NCBI GenBank assembly: GCA_949825065.1
Contig: OX463859.1
Coordinates: 24,755,847 to 24,819,846 of the forward strand
Direction of reading: 5' to 3'
Length of the DNA stretch: 64,000 bases
Source of the DNA: Odontocerum albicorne
Taxonomy: Eukaryota; Arthropoda; Insecta; Trichoptera; Odontoceridae
Each line of letters starts with the position of its first letter. Position 1 is the first letter of the stretch. Shown here in pieces: positions 21,403 through 32,480 of this stretch. The notes below the pieces were generated by a model, which was given only the letters and a program-made list of their open reading frames with translations, did no database searches and was not told the DNA's origin. The position numbers were made by a program, and so were the translations under genes.

Positions 21403-21487
21403 TTTCATTCAGTTTATTTATTGAATACTTCATTGTAAAAATAATCTGGTGGGCTTATTGCCAGGTGGCAATCTCTTCCAACCAACC
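21403..21487 (-). mobile_element. LINE-B 3' tail
   Basis: Plus strand: tttatttattgaatacttca, ttgtaaaaataatctggtgg, gcttattgccaggtggcaat, ctcttccaaccaacca. This is the reverse complement of the LINE-B end with its TAAA-type tail. Confidence 0.6.
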
Positions 21488-21768
21488 AACATATTTTAAT
21501 TTTCACACTTTAATGTATTGTAATTAAAAGGAAATAAAATTAAAGTATTAATTAACACCCATAATAAAACCCCAGAATATTTCTTTTGAGTACACAAAAT
21601 GATTTTAACTTATAATCTTAAATACATATATAACGTTACGACATATCATTTGACAGAGAGAACAGATCTTTACACTTTTTTTTTATCAATAATGGATAAC
21701 ATTGATAGGCTGTCCCTCGGGATTGACTATAATTATCAGTCATTCTGTGAATAAAATATATTCATATG
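21488..21768. other. No recognised feature
   Basis: AT-rich, no feature recognised. Confidence 0.45.
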
Positions 21769-21931
21769 TTAACACGTTGAAGGCATAAGCACAAACAACT
21801 CACTACTACAGGGTTCGGCGGCAGACTGACCAATATAAGTGACATACTGATATTACGTGTAAGTGCGTAATCGGCACCCAGCGCTCTCTTCTCATTACGC
21901 ACTAACGCGTAATCGTCAGTCAACGTGTTGA
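21769..21931. mobile_element. Candidate TTAA-type MITE, 163 bp
   Basis: The left end is TTAACACGTTGAAGGC and the reversed right end TCAACACGTTGACTGAC, an inverted repeat of about 12 bases. The right target site is TTGA, one change from TTAA. A second inner inverted pair, agtgcgtaat/attacgcact, lies at 21861-21900. It has no coding content. piggyBac-like origin is inferred from the TTAA site only. Confidence 0.45.
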
Positions 21932-22169
21932 TTGTTTATTGTTTGCACGCTGTCGTACTTCAGCAAGCACACAGTTTTCAAAGATCAAACCTAAAATTTC
22001 AATATTAAAGAGTCGAAACTTTCAAGACGATAATCTTTTATTAATCGAATGCAGCTTATCTGGATGCAAATATTTGTGTTGTTAGTTACACAAAAATATA
22101 ATACGAAACATCAAAGCTTCATCTAACCAGTAATCCAGATATCAAAGATATCAAATGGTCTGAGAATAA
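21932..22169. other. No recognised feature
   Basis: No feature recognised. Confidence 0.4.
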
Positions 22170-22258
22170 AATCCACCGGAGAGTGAATTCACCAGGAATA
22201 GAACCTCAGGTGCTCACTTCTTTAGCGCGAATGTCAACCGTTAAACCACAGCCATCGA
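22170..22258 (-). mobile_element. tRNA-like SINE head or tRNA pseudogene
   Basis: The minus strand reads TGGCTGTGGTTTAACGGTTG (A-box-like) and, after about 30 bases, GAGGTTCTATTCCTGG (B-box-like). It does not fold into a clean cloverleaf by eye, so it is a SINE head or pseudogene. Confidence 0.4.
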
Positions 22259-23054
22259 ATGGATAACTAGTCTTAATTTTATAACTAGTATTAACATCGT
22301 CATTATGGTCAATATTTGAGTAGGTAACTGGTTACTTTGACAAAATATTAACATACAATAGAAACACACCGAGCAATTTTTCGATGCCCGCTTACTGATT
22401 TGATTTGGTTTTTAATAAAATGCCAATCAAAAATAAATAACAAACACATTTGTATATTAAAATTAACTCATGTGTTTACATTAAAATCAACAATTACTTC
22501 ACGGGAGAGTAAAAAGAAGAGGAAGTTTTAAATCCTAACACTTCAATAATTGCTGAAATTTAATCCTGAAATTGATCCTGAAATTTAATTCTGAATTTCA
22601 GGATATTTATTTAGCGGTACGTGGTGTTAATACAGCCCAATGGATTAACGCTTCAAGAAATCTACCCAAAAGAAATTCCTTCTCTTCTTCGTCTTATCGT
22701 TTTCTTTGTTTACTAAGTTCATTGCCAAAAAATAGTCTGAAAAGTGGGTTTGTCATGTTGGACACGGAAAATTCATCAACGTTAATACAAACTTAAAATA
22801 CTTAACTTTTTTGAAAGCTTTTTGACTTTTTTTCAAATTGAAAATCTTATCTTAAAAAAAAACTTCAGATTCTTTTTGACGGATTTGTATTTATTAAAAT
22901 TTATTGTTTATAAATACTTAACACTTTGGCGGGCTAGACAGGCTGCTTGAATCTATGAAATAATTTTTTTAACATAATCAATTTGATTGATTTAATATAT
23001 GTTAATACATAACAAATTTAAAGGGTACAGTTTTGATGTCAACTTTAATTATTT
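22259..23054. other. No recognised feature
   Basis: A 74-codon frame at 22572-22796 lacks any recognisable motif. Near 22550-22605 the words aattgatcctgaaattt and aatttcagga repeat. No gene called. Confidence 0.4.
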
Positions 23055-23098
23055 TTTTGTAGTGTATTGCACTTTCGTAGTATACAGTACAACTTGAC
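23055..23098 (-). mobile_element. SINE-B extreme 3' end
   Basis: gtgtattgcactttcgtagt and atacagtacaactt match the last 40 bases of SINE-B copies. The rest of the element is missing. Confidence 0.5.
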
Positions 23099-23439
23099 AG
23101 TGTTTTAGTATTGAGGACAAATGTATACCATTTATGATTATTTCGTCAGAGACCGTGCCGAGTGAGGTGGTTGTCCATATTCACAAAATGGTGGGTTTCT
23201 TCACTGTTATCTACTTATACTCTATGGTGCGACTTACCATAAGTATCTTATTTGTAAATGTTCTATTGTGTGTAGTCATTAAATGCAAAAATATCCTTTA
23301 CTCGACGAAAATGAACGACATAATTTACATACATACCAAAACACAATTCATCTCTACGAGAAGGCAGAAAAGAGAGAGCGACAGACTAATCACGAAAAAT
23401 ATTTTTCGCTTCTTGTACACGCATATAAGGTTCATGATG

Positions 23440-23620
23440 CATACATCTTATTTTATTTCTCTGACTTTTTACATTTCGTTCTTTCCAAATATTATTTACT
23501 TGATAACCCATACTCTCCTAAGGCTTACTTTATCACGCCTTTCACTTTCATTTACACTGTTCATTTTGCACGTTGATTATTCATACGTTTGACATGCCTA
23601 AACCTCGTCTTGAAAAAAAT
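23440..23620 (-). mobile_element. LINE-A fragment
   Basis: Read on the minus strand: a GLGMSNV(.)MNN block (WFGHVERMN equivalent), 'agtgaaaggcgtgataaagt', 'gagagtatgggttatcaagt', 'aataatatttggaaagaacg' and 'aaaagtcagagaaa', following the LINE-A series. The large plus-strand frame at 23134-23592 runs antisense through it, so I reject it as a gene. Confidence 0.5.
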
Positions 23621-23799
23621 TAACAAGAATAACAAATCTCTGTGAAAACACATGTAAATTAAAATATTTAAATAAACTGGTTTTTATTAGGCTATCAAAA
23701 GATACAATACTAACTTGATGGCAAGAAATATTCAATACAATCAAGAAAAATAAAAAGAATCAACTCTTTCTAGAATTGAATAAAATTAACTACTATAAG

Positions 23800-24085
23800 T
23801 AAGATGAAGAAGAATATGCTGAGGTGGTTTGGGTATGTGAAACGAATGAACGAAGAAAGACTAACATAACATAGGTGTGTGAGTAGAAAGCCAAGAAAAG
23901 TACGGTTGGATCAAGTTAATTACATTTGAAAGAAGGAAACGTGGAAAGTCAGACAAATCGTTGAAATTGTTTGGAAGTGGAAGAAGCTTAGGATGTGTTT
24001 GGAGATAGAATGTCTGGTGTACTATCCTCTTTGCCTACCCTTACAGGGAAATGGCGTGATGGTATATATGTATGTAAATAAAATG
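23800..24085 (+). mobile_element. LINE-A 3' fragment
   Basis: KMKKNMLRWFGYVKRMNEER (23802-23860), then KPRKVRLDQVNYI, KEGNVESQTNR, and an end at ttgcctacccttacagggaa, atggcgtgatggtatatatg. Stops and short deletions are present. Confidence 0.75.
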
Positions 24086-25054
24086 AAAATGCTTAATTCT
24101 TCAGCAAAAACAGAAATCATAAATCTAAATTTGCTATTACGGAATATTTTTCGTTTACAAAAAAACTTAGAAAATAATTCATTCCATAAACACAAGCAAA
24201 TTTAGACGTACAAATGATAAAGACCTGAAAATTTCTATAAATCACTTATTGAATGGGGGAAAAAACGTAAAACATCCGAAAGATTGTGAATTTATGATGT
24301 GGAGAAGCCAAAACTTTCTAAGAAAAAAAAAATAACACTGAACTATCAGCGTTCGAGATGAGAAAATATGGACCATTTGAGATAATTTATTTGTGCTAGT
24401 TATGTTATCTCGGTTCAGAGATTGTTCGACACATGTAGAAATCTCTATTATTCGCGTGTTATCGTGCTAAAATGCATGTTCACAGAAATTTAATGTTTTT
24501 CTTAATGATGTGTAAGCATGTTCGTTTGAATATTCGGTTAAATGTGTTTTCGGAATACACAAAGTCATATTTGAATTATTTGTATGTATTATAATGAAGT
24601 GTAAATATTTATTTTAAAAACAAAATGTCAGTTTGCTATGAATATTTCGTTAAAATATATCAAGTGTTAAATTATTTATTTTGTATACATTTATTTAATG
24701 ATCAAATATCTACAAGGGAATATATTGTCTTACGTTTTTAAAATAATAATTTATTATTCCCATATTTTTAATGTACTTGAATCATGATTTGAAAATTGGT
24801 GTATTTTTTGTGATATTTCCCAATTTTAATATGTCACTGTGTATTCATTATATGCATATAGAATTGTATCCTTGAATGTTGAGATTTTTAAACGTGTCAA
24901 TCGAAATGTGTTATTGAAGTATCTTATGATGTTTTTTTTCTTAAACGTATTAAGGTCTTGAGCCTTCTGAACCCTGATCTGTTGTTAACGGTAGAACATA
25001 TCCATATCATTAATTTACATTTATTAAATATTGTGTGTTTCTAAGCTGTTAACC
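24086..25054. other. No recognised feature
   Basis: Strongly AT-rich with no repeat family or frame I can support. Confidence 0.45.
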
Positions 25055-25115
25055 TGGCTATACTCGAGGGGAAGTCTATAGTATTCTATGTTATGAGGCG
25101 AGTCACTCCAAAAAC
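25055..25115 (+). repeat. Direct repeat flanking LINE-B, left copy
   Basis: tatactcgaggggaagtc then ttctatgttatgaggcgagtc. A related block, aatactcgaggggaagtc then ttttatgttatagggcaag, lies at 25925-25985 beyond the LINE-B copy. It is too diverged and long to be a simple target-site duplication. Confidence 0.5.
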
Positions 25116-25134
25116 ATGTAATGCTTTATTTATT

Positions 25135-25880
25135 ATTATTTTATTTATTAATCACTTTTATTGCAAATACAATCTGGCGGGCTTATTGCCAGGCGGCAAT
25201 ATCTTCTAACCAACCAGACAAAAGTAAATGAAGCAAGTTACGTGGTCGCATAAATAATTTAAATGACTATCCATCCCCACGAAATCCATAAGCATATACG
25301 TGAGCACATGCCCACGAACCCCACAAACACGGAAAATCACCCGAACATTATTTTTCATATAAAGTGAGATATCATCGATCAATAGGAAAGGAAGAGATTG
25401 TGGAAATGAAAGGAAAAGAAAAATCAGGAATGAAACACGTTATTTTACTGACTAGAAATTAAGAGTTTTTTTCAGTCGCTTCTTAAAGCATGCCAAGGAC
25501 GGAACGAGTCTTATATTGGTTTGTAACTGATTCCAGAGTCTCACTGCATGGACAGTAAAGGACGACGGGTGAACTGGAAAGCCCAATAAATAATCTTTGT
25601 TTGAGCGTAGCTCTAATCCATGATTGGAAAGACGCTGATAATTTTCGGCGAGATAAGAGGGGGTGGCGGGACAGTTAAGGATGTTATACAATAGATACAG
25701 TATGTGAATATGGCGTCTATTTCTAACATTCAACCAGTTTAATGCTTTCTGGTATGAAGTTAAATGATCGTAATTTCGTAGGTTGAAAATAAATCTTAGG
25801 CAAGCATTTTTGCTTTCTTTTTGAAATCGGAAGTTTTCATTTATCTTATTCCTAGATCCATTAAGTAATCACCCCACATT
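25135..25880 (-). mobile_element. LINE-B C-terminus and 3' UTR
   Basis: The minus frame from about 25880 gives ESKNACLRFIFNLRNYDHLT and SYQKALNWLNVRNRRHIHIL, then LLYNILNCPATPSYLAENYQ, FPVHPSSFTVHAVRLWNQLQ and PSLACFKKRLKKTLNF, and stops at about 25452. This is the end of a Jockey/CR1-type reverse transcriptase protein (VQNACVRFIF...LNWL.., RLWNSLP). The 3' UTR follows: gtgggcatgtgctcacgtat, gatttcgtggggatggatag, the gaagatattgccgcctggca tail and ttaataaataaaa. This copy defines LINE-B and links coding end to tail. Confidence 0.8.
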
Positions 25881-25985
25881 ATTGATGTTACATTTCTCAG
25901 AAAACGTATGCTACTTAGCTGCCAATACTCGAGGGGAAGTCGGTTTTATGTTATAGGGCAAGACCCTTAAAAAAAGATAACCCGG

Positions 25986-26468
25986 TTTATTTGTCTGAAT
26001 CATATAAACCAGACAGTCTATACTCTGTAAGGCAGACGATCTCAATGAAGTATATCCCTCACAGTAAGATAAATTTTATCAATATGTTTTTATTACTTGT
26101 AAAAATAAATCATCGTGCCTTTTTCCTGTCGAGGTAGTAAGCGACAGATCGCTATACTTTCCTTTAATGGTAGACAACTTTCGCTTCCTCAACTGTCACA
26201 CAACTTTTTTTTAAAAATTTCTTCGGTTTTTGTCTTGCTTTAAACCTATCTTTTTTATTTAATTTATTTGATCAAACGTCAATTCAACTTATCCTCGGCC
26301 ATTCTCTCCCTTCTTCACGCTGTTGATTTGTTTTATCAGCCTCTCATCACCCGTTCCTACTATTATATATGCCTAAAATATCTCAAAATGTTCTTCACTC
26401 TATTTATTAAATTAGTTCCATGTTCGCTTTCATTGTCATGTTTCATGTCATGACAAGTTTCATTGTCA
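25986..26468. other. No recognised feature
   Basis: T/C-rich towards 26180-26440, but no gene recognised. Confidence 0.4.
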
Positions 26469-26837
26469 TCATATTACATATGTTCTCAGTACTCTCGTTA
26501 CACCATATTACATATGTTCTCAGTACTCTCGTAACACCATATTACATATGTTCTCAGTACTCTCGTTACACCATATTACATGTGTTCTCAGTACTCTCGT
26601 TACGTTATATTACATATGTTTCCAGTACTCTCGTTACATCATATTACATATGTCATCAGTACTCTCGTTACGTCATATTACATATGTTCTCATTACATCA
26701 TATTACATGTTATCAGTACTCTCGTTACACCATATTATATATGTTATCAGTACTCTCGTTACATCATATTGAATATGTTATCAGTACTTTCGTTACATCA
26801 TATTACATATGTTATGTTCTTAGTACTCTCGTTACAA
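26469..26837. repeat. 34-bp minisatellite, about 11 units
   Basis: The unit is catattacatatgttctcag plus tactctcgttacac. Units start every 34 bp, with one shortened unit near 26688. Because 34 is not a multiple of three, the three overlapping long frames at 26420-26927 are produced by the repeat and do not indicate a protein. Confidence 0.9.
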
Positions 26838-26944
26838 CATAGTTTATTTGACTTCTTTTATTTTTTCAATACCCACATTTTATTCTTAAACATCAATGTT
26901 AATGTACTGTTGTGGTTCCTAATTTAATCGAATTTGGATTTTGT

Positions 26945-27310
26945 TCACCATCATCATCATCTGTCCTGAAATTCAGCATGATTCCTGATTGCCTGCAGGA
27001 TTTTCTGCCCCGTAATGCTCTCCCAGCGGCATCCTACCTCCGATTGGTCAGTGTTCTGCTTTGGTATAGTGCTCAAACCATCGCAGTATAGCGATTTTTT
27101 TAACATACGCGATGTTACTTTCGCTAAACATGATGTGGAGCTATTTATTATCTCCTTGTTTCTACGCGCCATTCTCCGCAGAATGTTTCTCTTCAAGGTA
27201 TCAAAAATAATTTGGCCCAGCTTTTTTAATGGTGCTCGATTCGAGTACATTTGTTTAAGTGCTTTATTAACTTTGTTTCTAGTACTGACAATCTTTTACT
27301 GTAGTAAGAA
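26945..27310 (-). mobile_element. RTE-like LINE linker fragment with CATCAT tail
   Basis: The minus frame gives FDTLKRNILRRMARRNKEI, then SRMLKKSLYCDGLSTIPKQ, RWESITGQKILQAIRNH and a tcatcatcatc run at 26948-26960. The basic R..M..RN.EII and I.....G..IT..E.I... pattern resembles the endonuclease-to-reverse-transcriptase linker of RTE-like LINEs. The assignment is by pattern only. Confidence 0.4.
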
Positions 27311-27385
27311 ACCAGAGAATACGAATTTTACAAAAATGAAACCATTTGCTGTCATGGAAATTAGGTATTTAGAAGTAAAAATCTG

Positions 27386-28350
27386 TTCAATTTTGATTTC
27401 TTAATTGTAAATGGAGTTAGTTCTATGGAAAAAAACCTCGACAGCAACTTTGATACAATAAAAAAAAATACATTTCCCAAAATAACAAAAATATCCCCCT
27501 TTTCAAGCACCATCTTTTAATACACAACTAAACCGTTTCATTTTGATTTTTTGATAAAAAATGAATTTCTATGGATTAAAAGTCGATAGCACTCACAATA
27601 CATTTTTTTAAAATACATTTCTCCCAATAACGAAATCTTCTAATTTTTCAGGCATCATTTTTTAAACAAACATTGCCACACGACATCTATTTTTTTAAAC
27701 ACACCTTTGTTTTTCAAATATACATAAGCAGACCGTATAATTTTGATTTCGAACTAGTTAACCGTTTAATTTTGATTTTATGATTAAAAATGGAGTTTTA
27801 TGAATTAAAAATTGCCAGCATATAAAAAACGTTTTTTAAAAACACATTTCTCCAAATATTAAATCATCTCATTTTTCAAGGACAATATTTCAAAACATTT
27901 ATTGCCTTACAACATGCTTTAATTTTTTTAAACATATGTTTCCTTTTTGTATACTCGTATAATTTTGATTTCGAACTAGCAAACCGTTAAACTTTTTTTT
28001 TTAATTAAAAATGGAGTTCTATGAATAAAAAATTGACAGAATATACAACACATTTTGGAAAAAAATCTTTCTCTTAATAAAGAAATCCTTTAATTAGTCA
28101 AGCATAGTTTTTAAAAAATATACATTACCTTACGACATCCTCTCATTTTAAATACATATTAATGAACCGTTTAATTTTGATTTCGAAACATCAAACCATT
28201 TAATTTTGATTACGAAACATCAAACCGTTTAATTTTGATTTTCTGATAAAAAAATGGAGTTCTGTGAATTCCAAATCAAGAACACCAACATTTTTTTTTT
28301 CAAATACGTTTCCCGAAATTCCGACAGTAATTTTTCAAGCACAATGTTTT
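27386..28350. repeat. Degenerate tandem repeat, about 240-bp units
   Basis: A block beginning ccgtttaattttgatttt, followed by tgattaaaaatggagtt and ctatgaattaaaa, recurs near 27390, 27525, 27762, 27985 and 28226 (spacings of roughly 135-240). Each longer unit also has ttttcaggcatcattttt and a tacgacatc-type segment, the seed of the 53-bp array that follows. Non-coding. Confidence 0.75.
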
Positions 28351-28354
28351 AAAC

Positions 28355-28840
28355 ATACATTGCCATTTGACATCCTCTCATTTTTTAACACAACTTTCGT
28401 TTTAAAACATTATTGCCTTACGACATCCTCTCATTTTTTTAACGCAAATTTCGTTTTTATACATAAATTGCCTTACGATATCCTCTCATTTTTTAACAAA
28501 AATTTCGTTTGTAAACATACATTGCCTTACGACATCCTCTCATTTTTTAACGCAAATTTCGTTATTGAACAGACATTGCCTTACGACATCCTCTCATTTT
28601 TTAACACAAATTTTGTTTTTAAACATTATTGCTTTACGACATCCTCTCATTTTTAACACAAATTTCGTTTTTAAACAGACATTGCCTTACGACATCCTCT
28701 CATTTTTTAATACAAATTTTGTTTTTAAACATTATTACCTTACGACATCCTCAAATTTTTAACGCAAATTTCGTTTTTGAACAGACATTGCCTTACGACA
28801 TCCTCTCATTTTGCAACACAAATTTCGTTTTTAAACATAC
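28355..28840. repeat. 53-bp tandem repeat, about nine units
   Basis: The unit is cattgccttacgacatcctc plus tcattttttaacacaaattt and cgtttttaaacata. The word cgacatcctc recurs at 28421, 28530, 28584, 28637, 28690, 28743 and 28796 (spacing 53-55). The long frames at 28264-28886 follow from the repeat. Confidence 0.9.
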
Positions 28841-29254
28841 ATTTTCTTGCGTATTGAAAAATAGGTTAATTCATATTTGTCGATAGAAAATGATAATGAT
28901 ACGTTTTATATAAATATATTCGTGAACTTTGTATTAAGTTTTTATCGAGTATTCAAATACTGATATTATTGAGATGATGTAAGATTGCGTAATTTACCTC
29001 AAAATAAATCTCTTAAATTGTAGACTCATGGTTATACTACATAAACTTAGCACAGGGGCCCACTAAGTCTAGTCCCGCCTGTGTGTGCTTAAACTGAAAA
29101 TGCCGAATCTAGTTATAAAATAACTTAACTGTTTATTTTCCTTCTTCATGTATCGTGTTCGTTCTCACTGATATTGGTAATCAGTCTTGAGAAAATATTT
29201 TTATCTTTGGCGGCACGGAACAGCTTCTCATTTATCTTTACACCGGTCCATTTG
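28841..29254. other. No recognised feature
   Basis: No feature recognised. Confidence 0.4.
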
Positions 29255-29476
29255 CGAATGTTGTGTAACCTTATTTATTTAACGCTTTTATTGCAAACAC
29301 AATATGGTGGTTTCATTGCCAGGCGGCAATCTCTTTCAATCAACCAGATAAAAGAATATTGAAGCAAGTTGCATGGTCACATAAATCATTCAAATAACTA
29401 TCCATCTCCACGAAATCAATAAACACATACGTGACCATATGCCTACGAACCTCACAAAGACGGACAATCACCCCAG
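29255..29476 (-). mobile_element. LINE-B 3' UTR
   Basis: Plus strand: accttatttatttaacgctt, ttgccaggcggcaatctctt, tccatctccacgaaatcaat, cacaaagacggacaatcacc. The reverse complement of the block at 13140-13372. Truncated at the coding side. Confidence 0.65.
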
Positions 29477-29479
29477 TGT

Positions 29480-29685
29480 ACTGAGAAGATGATTACATAT
29501 GTTAGATTGTCAATGTATCACATAATACGGGATAAAGTGATTTGTTGAAAATCGTGGAAGTTGTATGAGACGGTGTATGGAAGTACAGAAGTCGAAATAC
29601 GTGTGTCGCGATAGGAAAGTCTGGAACTCAGTTTTCTCTGTCTACGTCGACAGAGAAACATCGTGATGCTATGTATATATGTATT
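29480..29685 (+). mobile_element. LINE-A fragment with internal deletion
   Basis: TYVRLSMYHIIRDKV is joined directly to 'ttgaaaatcgtggaagttgt' and RCMEVQKSKYVCRDRKVW, so about 150 bp are missing compared with 18656-19080. It ends at aacatcgtgatgctatgtat. Confidence 0.65.
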
Positions 29686-29779
29686 ATCATGGTGTGCGGT
29701 GACTTTTTAAATAAGGGATGCTGTTGATATTCAAAAAATGCTTACGTTTGTTGAAAGTTATTCTCAAAGTGAAATTGTT

Positions 29780-29796
29780 GGGGGGGGGGGGGGGGG
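29780..29796 (+). repeat. Homopolymer of 17 G
   Basis: A run of 17 G in an AT-rich setting. It could be a real expansion or an assembly artefact. A 10-C run occurs at 35746-35755. Confidence 0.8.
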
Positions 29797-30684
29797 AGAT
29801 AATGCCCACTTTGTGAAAATATGGTATACAGGAAAATAATTCTAACATACTTTGGGTATATTGCCAGAAAAAAAATATTGTAGAAAAAAATACAGTCATA
29901 GAGACAGCTGCGAAAAGAGAGGAAGAGGAAGGTACTCTATAAGACCAAATAAATAAATTGAAAAGGTCCTTTTTAAGTGTTGTACGAGTATTCGACATGA
30001 TCCAGAACAGAGAAGAATAGAGCCAGGTGGCGGATTAAGTTTTAGACGTACAACTCTCAATAGTACAACGCAATAAAGAAGAAGATGCAAAGAGAAATAA
30101 TTGCAAATACAAGCAAAGTAAACAAACAGCACTTCTGGGTTTATATGTAAGAACTCTCCCAACTATTGACAAGTTTGTTCCAAAATTCTATAAATCAGTT
30201 AGAAAAACAATCAATGATATTATCAAAGTGAAATTTTGAGCTATTTCATTATTAATTGAAATAATAATGAAATAGCTAAAAATTAAATTAAAACGAGAGT
30301 ATATTTTTTTTTACGTAAAAAAAAGTGTAACCATAAGAGGATGCTGCGGTTTCACATCATATACGGACGCCTCTGGTATGTATGTATAAATACTATATTT
30401 ATATTTATTACGTTTGAATGAAAAGGCGAACTGAATACTACAAGATCGTTGTAATAAAGACGTATGTAATAAAACTAAAATCTATGCTTATCATACAAAA
30501 CACATATAGACAGCGCAAAATCCGGATGCACTCAGCTTCTTTAAAACTATTTGGCATTTCGCCAAAAAAATACATAAATAATATTTTCGACTATTAGTAA
30601 TTTTAGTGTTTGGAAGTCGAAAGTCTTCGCGACTTCTCGTTAATTATGTAATTATGAACCTCCTTAGTGTACGCCACTGTATTA
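29797..30684. other. Unassigned; contains one perfect hairpin
   Basis: A hairpin at 30239-30277 has 15-base arms (agctatttcattatt / aataatgaaatagct) and a 9-base loop. Nothing else recognised. The two minus-strand frames at 29687-30162 have no motif. Confidence 0.5.
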
Positions 30685-30795
30685 CACTTTCGTTGTATAT
30701 ATTGTAGTACAACCTTGCTGTTTTATTGAAATGTGGCCAACTTTTTTCCAACCAACCAGAAAGATATATAATCAAGGCTTTAAACGAAAAAATAA
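30685..30795 (-). mobile_element. SINE-B 3' half
   Basis: cactttcgttgtatatattg, tagtacaaccttgctgtttt, ccaaccaaccagaaagatat. The tRNA-like head is absent. Confidence 0.6.
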
Positions 30796-31587
30796 TTTTA
30801 TTTAATTAAATTTGATAAGAATATTTTTTGGCTTATTTTGCATTTAAAATATAAAACTTGTATATTGATTCAAGTAAAATATTGAGTCATAATTCGTATA
30901 TAATATCCAGTTTAGTACAGTGCGGGCTGTCCGCCTTAAGACGGTCCCGTAATGTGTTAATAACTGTTTATTTTGTTGTATTTTTATGAGAGTGTTGACA
31001 CGTGTACTAGCACACTTATGTGTTATTATATTTTTTTTGTTATATCTATAAATATTTTAAGCGCATAAATTGTTTTTTTCCATTTGTGATGAATGGGCAT
31101 TTGATCAACCAATTGATAAATAAAATATTTATTATAAATTTAACACTTTTATGCTATATATCTAGCGAATTTTATGGAGATGTACGAAAACAATATTTGA
31201 GAAAAATAACACGGATTAAAATAAATGATTAATGTCTAAGAAATAGGGTGAGAATTGTTTATTAGTTAAGATGAAGGAATATTTTAAGATAAATGATGAT
31301 TATTTTGTTTATTTTTATATATCGACAAGGATGTAGCATATTTGATGGAGCCAGGAAGATCGTTCCAAAGTCAAGTCGAGTGAACCAAATAAAAATAAAG
31401 AACCAACCATCTAACCCCCTCTTCCTAATATTAGGAATAAAGGGATGCCACAAGACGGCACTACCCTTGTTGGAACGTTTCCCAGTATGACATGTCCTCC
31501 CACATTTGAACAAGACTACAAATCTTCTTTTAACACTGAAATGTAGTATAAGTTGGGCATCCGATTCATCAAACAAGTAGACGGTGC
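30796..31587. other. No recognised gene
   Basis: Has cgggctgtccgccttaagac (30925), which loosely resembles ggccgcctctgaggcggtcc at 33991 and may be a MITE core. The 104-codon minus frame 31262-31576 has no recognisable domain, so I do not call it. Confidence 0.4.
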
Positions 31588-32195
31588 TTAACGCTTCCTG
31601 TCCTGTGATGTGTAACTAGTACACATTGCTTCTAAAAACTTTAATATCTCTATAAATATAATAAATACTGGGTTCAGATTTTAGGTATTCCTCCGTAATA
31701 CATTTACGCATTGAATGAAAAAATAATATTAATAATAATTAGCACTTATCGGCCACATCAGAGATATTTTTGTGAAAATCGGAAATAAATTCACCAATAC
31801 AATCAAACGTGTGCCAGTGAGTGACCTAGGTATATTCATTCTAAAAAACCGCTATAGATGAGGAAGCGACGCTATTCACGTCTCACTCTACTTCGCTCCA
31901 TGGGAACGCAAGAAATTGAATCTCAGTTTGCTCTCGCTTTAGTAGCTCGCGGGCTTTTGTTTGATTTGGTCGCTTCGTCCGTTTTGCGAATGTCGGTCGA
32001 TGTTTTTTTCATGTTTTCAGCAATTAAATTTCGATTATTACCACTTCTGACTTCATACTTAATTAATTCAAGCGATTGGCTATGAATATTCTTATTTTTC
32101 CGATTTTAAATCGCTCATTTTCACATGTGAAATAATGTGTATTGAGTACACAGCACCGGAACGGGCCATTTTTAGCACAGGAAGAGAAAGGTTAA
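31588..32195. mobile_element. piggyBac-like TTAA MITE, copy 2
   Basis: Bounded by TTAACGCTTCCTGTCCTGTG and, reversed, TTTAACCTTTCTCTTCCTGTG. It is collinear with 14421-15049 over the whole length, with small indels (608 versus 629 bp). The 75-codon frame at 31858-32085 lies inside it and is not conserved in the other copy, so it is not a gene. The pair supports a dispersed non-autonomous family. Confidence 0.65.
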
Positions 32196-32282
32196 ATAGT
32201 GCCGTTTTTTGTCAACTTCTAGACGGTATTCTTAATATGTGACACAACCTCTTCCAGAACCTGTTGTATCTTTGGCGGTATT

Positions 32283-32480
32283 TTATTTATTATTATGTTG
32301 AAACAGGCTATTTACAATTCCCCTCCATCCAAGTCGGTCCATAGCCTAGTATTACACGTCCTTCCGTATAAGACTTAGACAAGGTTTTCTATACGTGATC
32401 CAATCACTTTTAGCGTTTTCTTATTCGTCACGTGGTCTCCTGATACTCATTATCTCCGTCATCTGTTTTAAAAAAATAGA
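32283..32480 (-). mobile_element. RTE-like LINE C-terminal end
   Basis: The minus frame gives KRSKSDWITYRKPCLSLIRK and AMDRLGWRGIVNSLFQHNNK, matching the W...I..DL......A.DR..WR..V terminal pattern of RTE-like proteins, and closes in an AATAA-rich 3' end. Two stops are present. Confidence 0.5.

Noticed and set aside
23134..23592. Plus-strand 152-codon frame
   Set aside because: It runs antisense over a LINE-A fragment (23440-23620), has no domain, and mirrors the composition of the complement.
26420..26927. Three overlapping frames of 74-140 codons
   Set aside because: Produced by the 34-bp minisatellite, which cycles through all frames; no start or domain supports a protein.
28264..28886. 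Overlapping repeat-rich frames up to 130 codons
   Set aside because: Translation of the 53-bp tandem array only.
31858..32085. 75-codon frame with basic start
   Set aside because: Lies inside the TTAA MITE and is not open in the other copy at 14421-15049.
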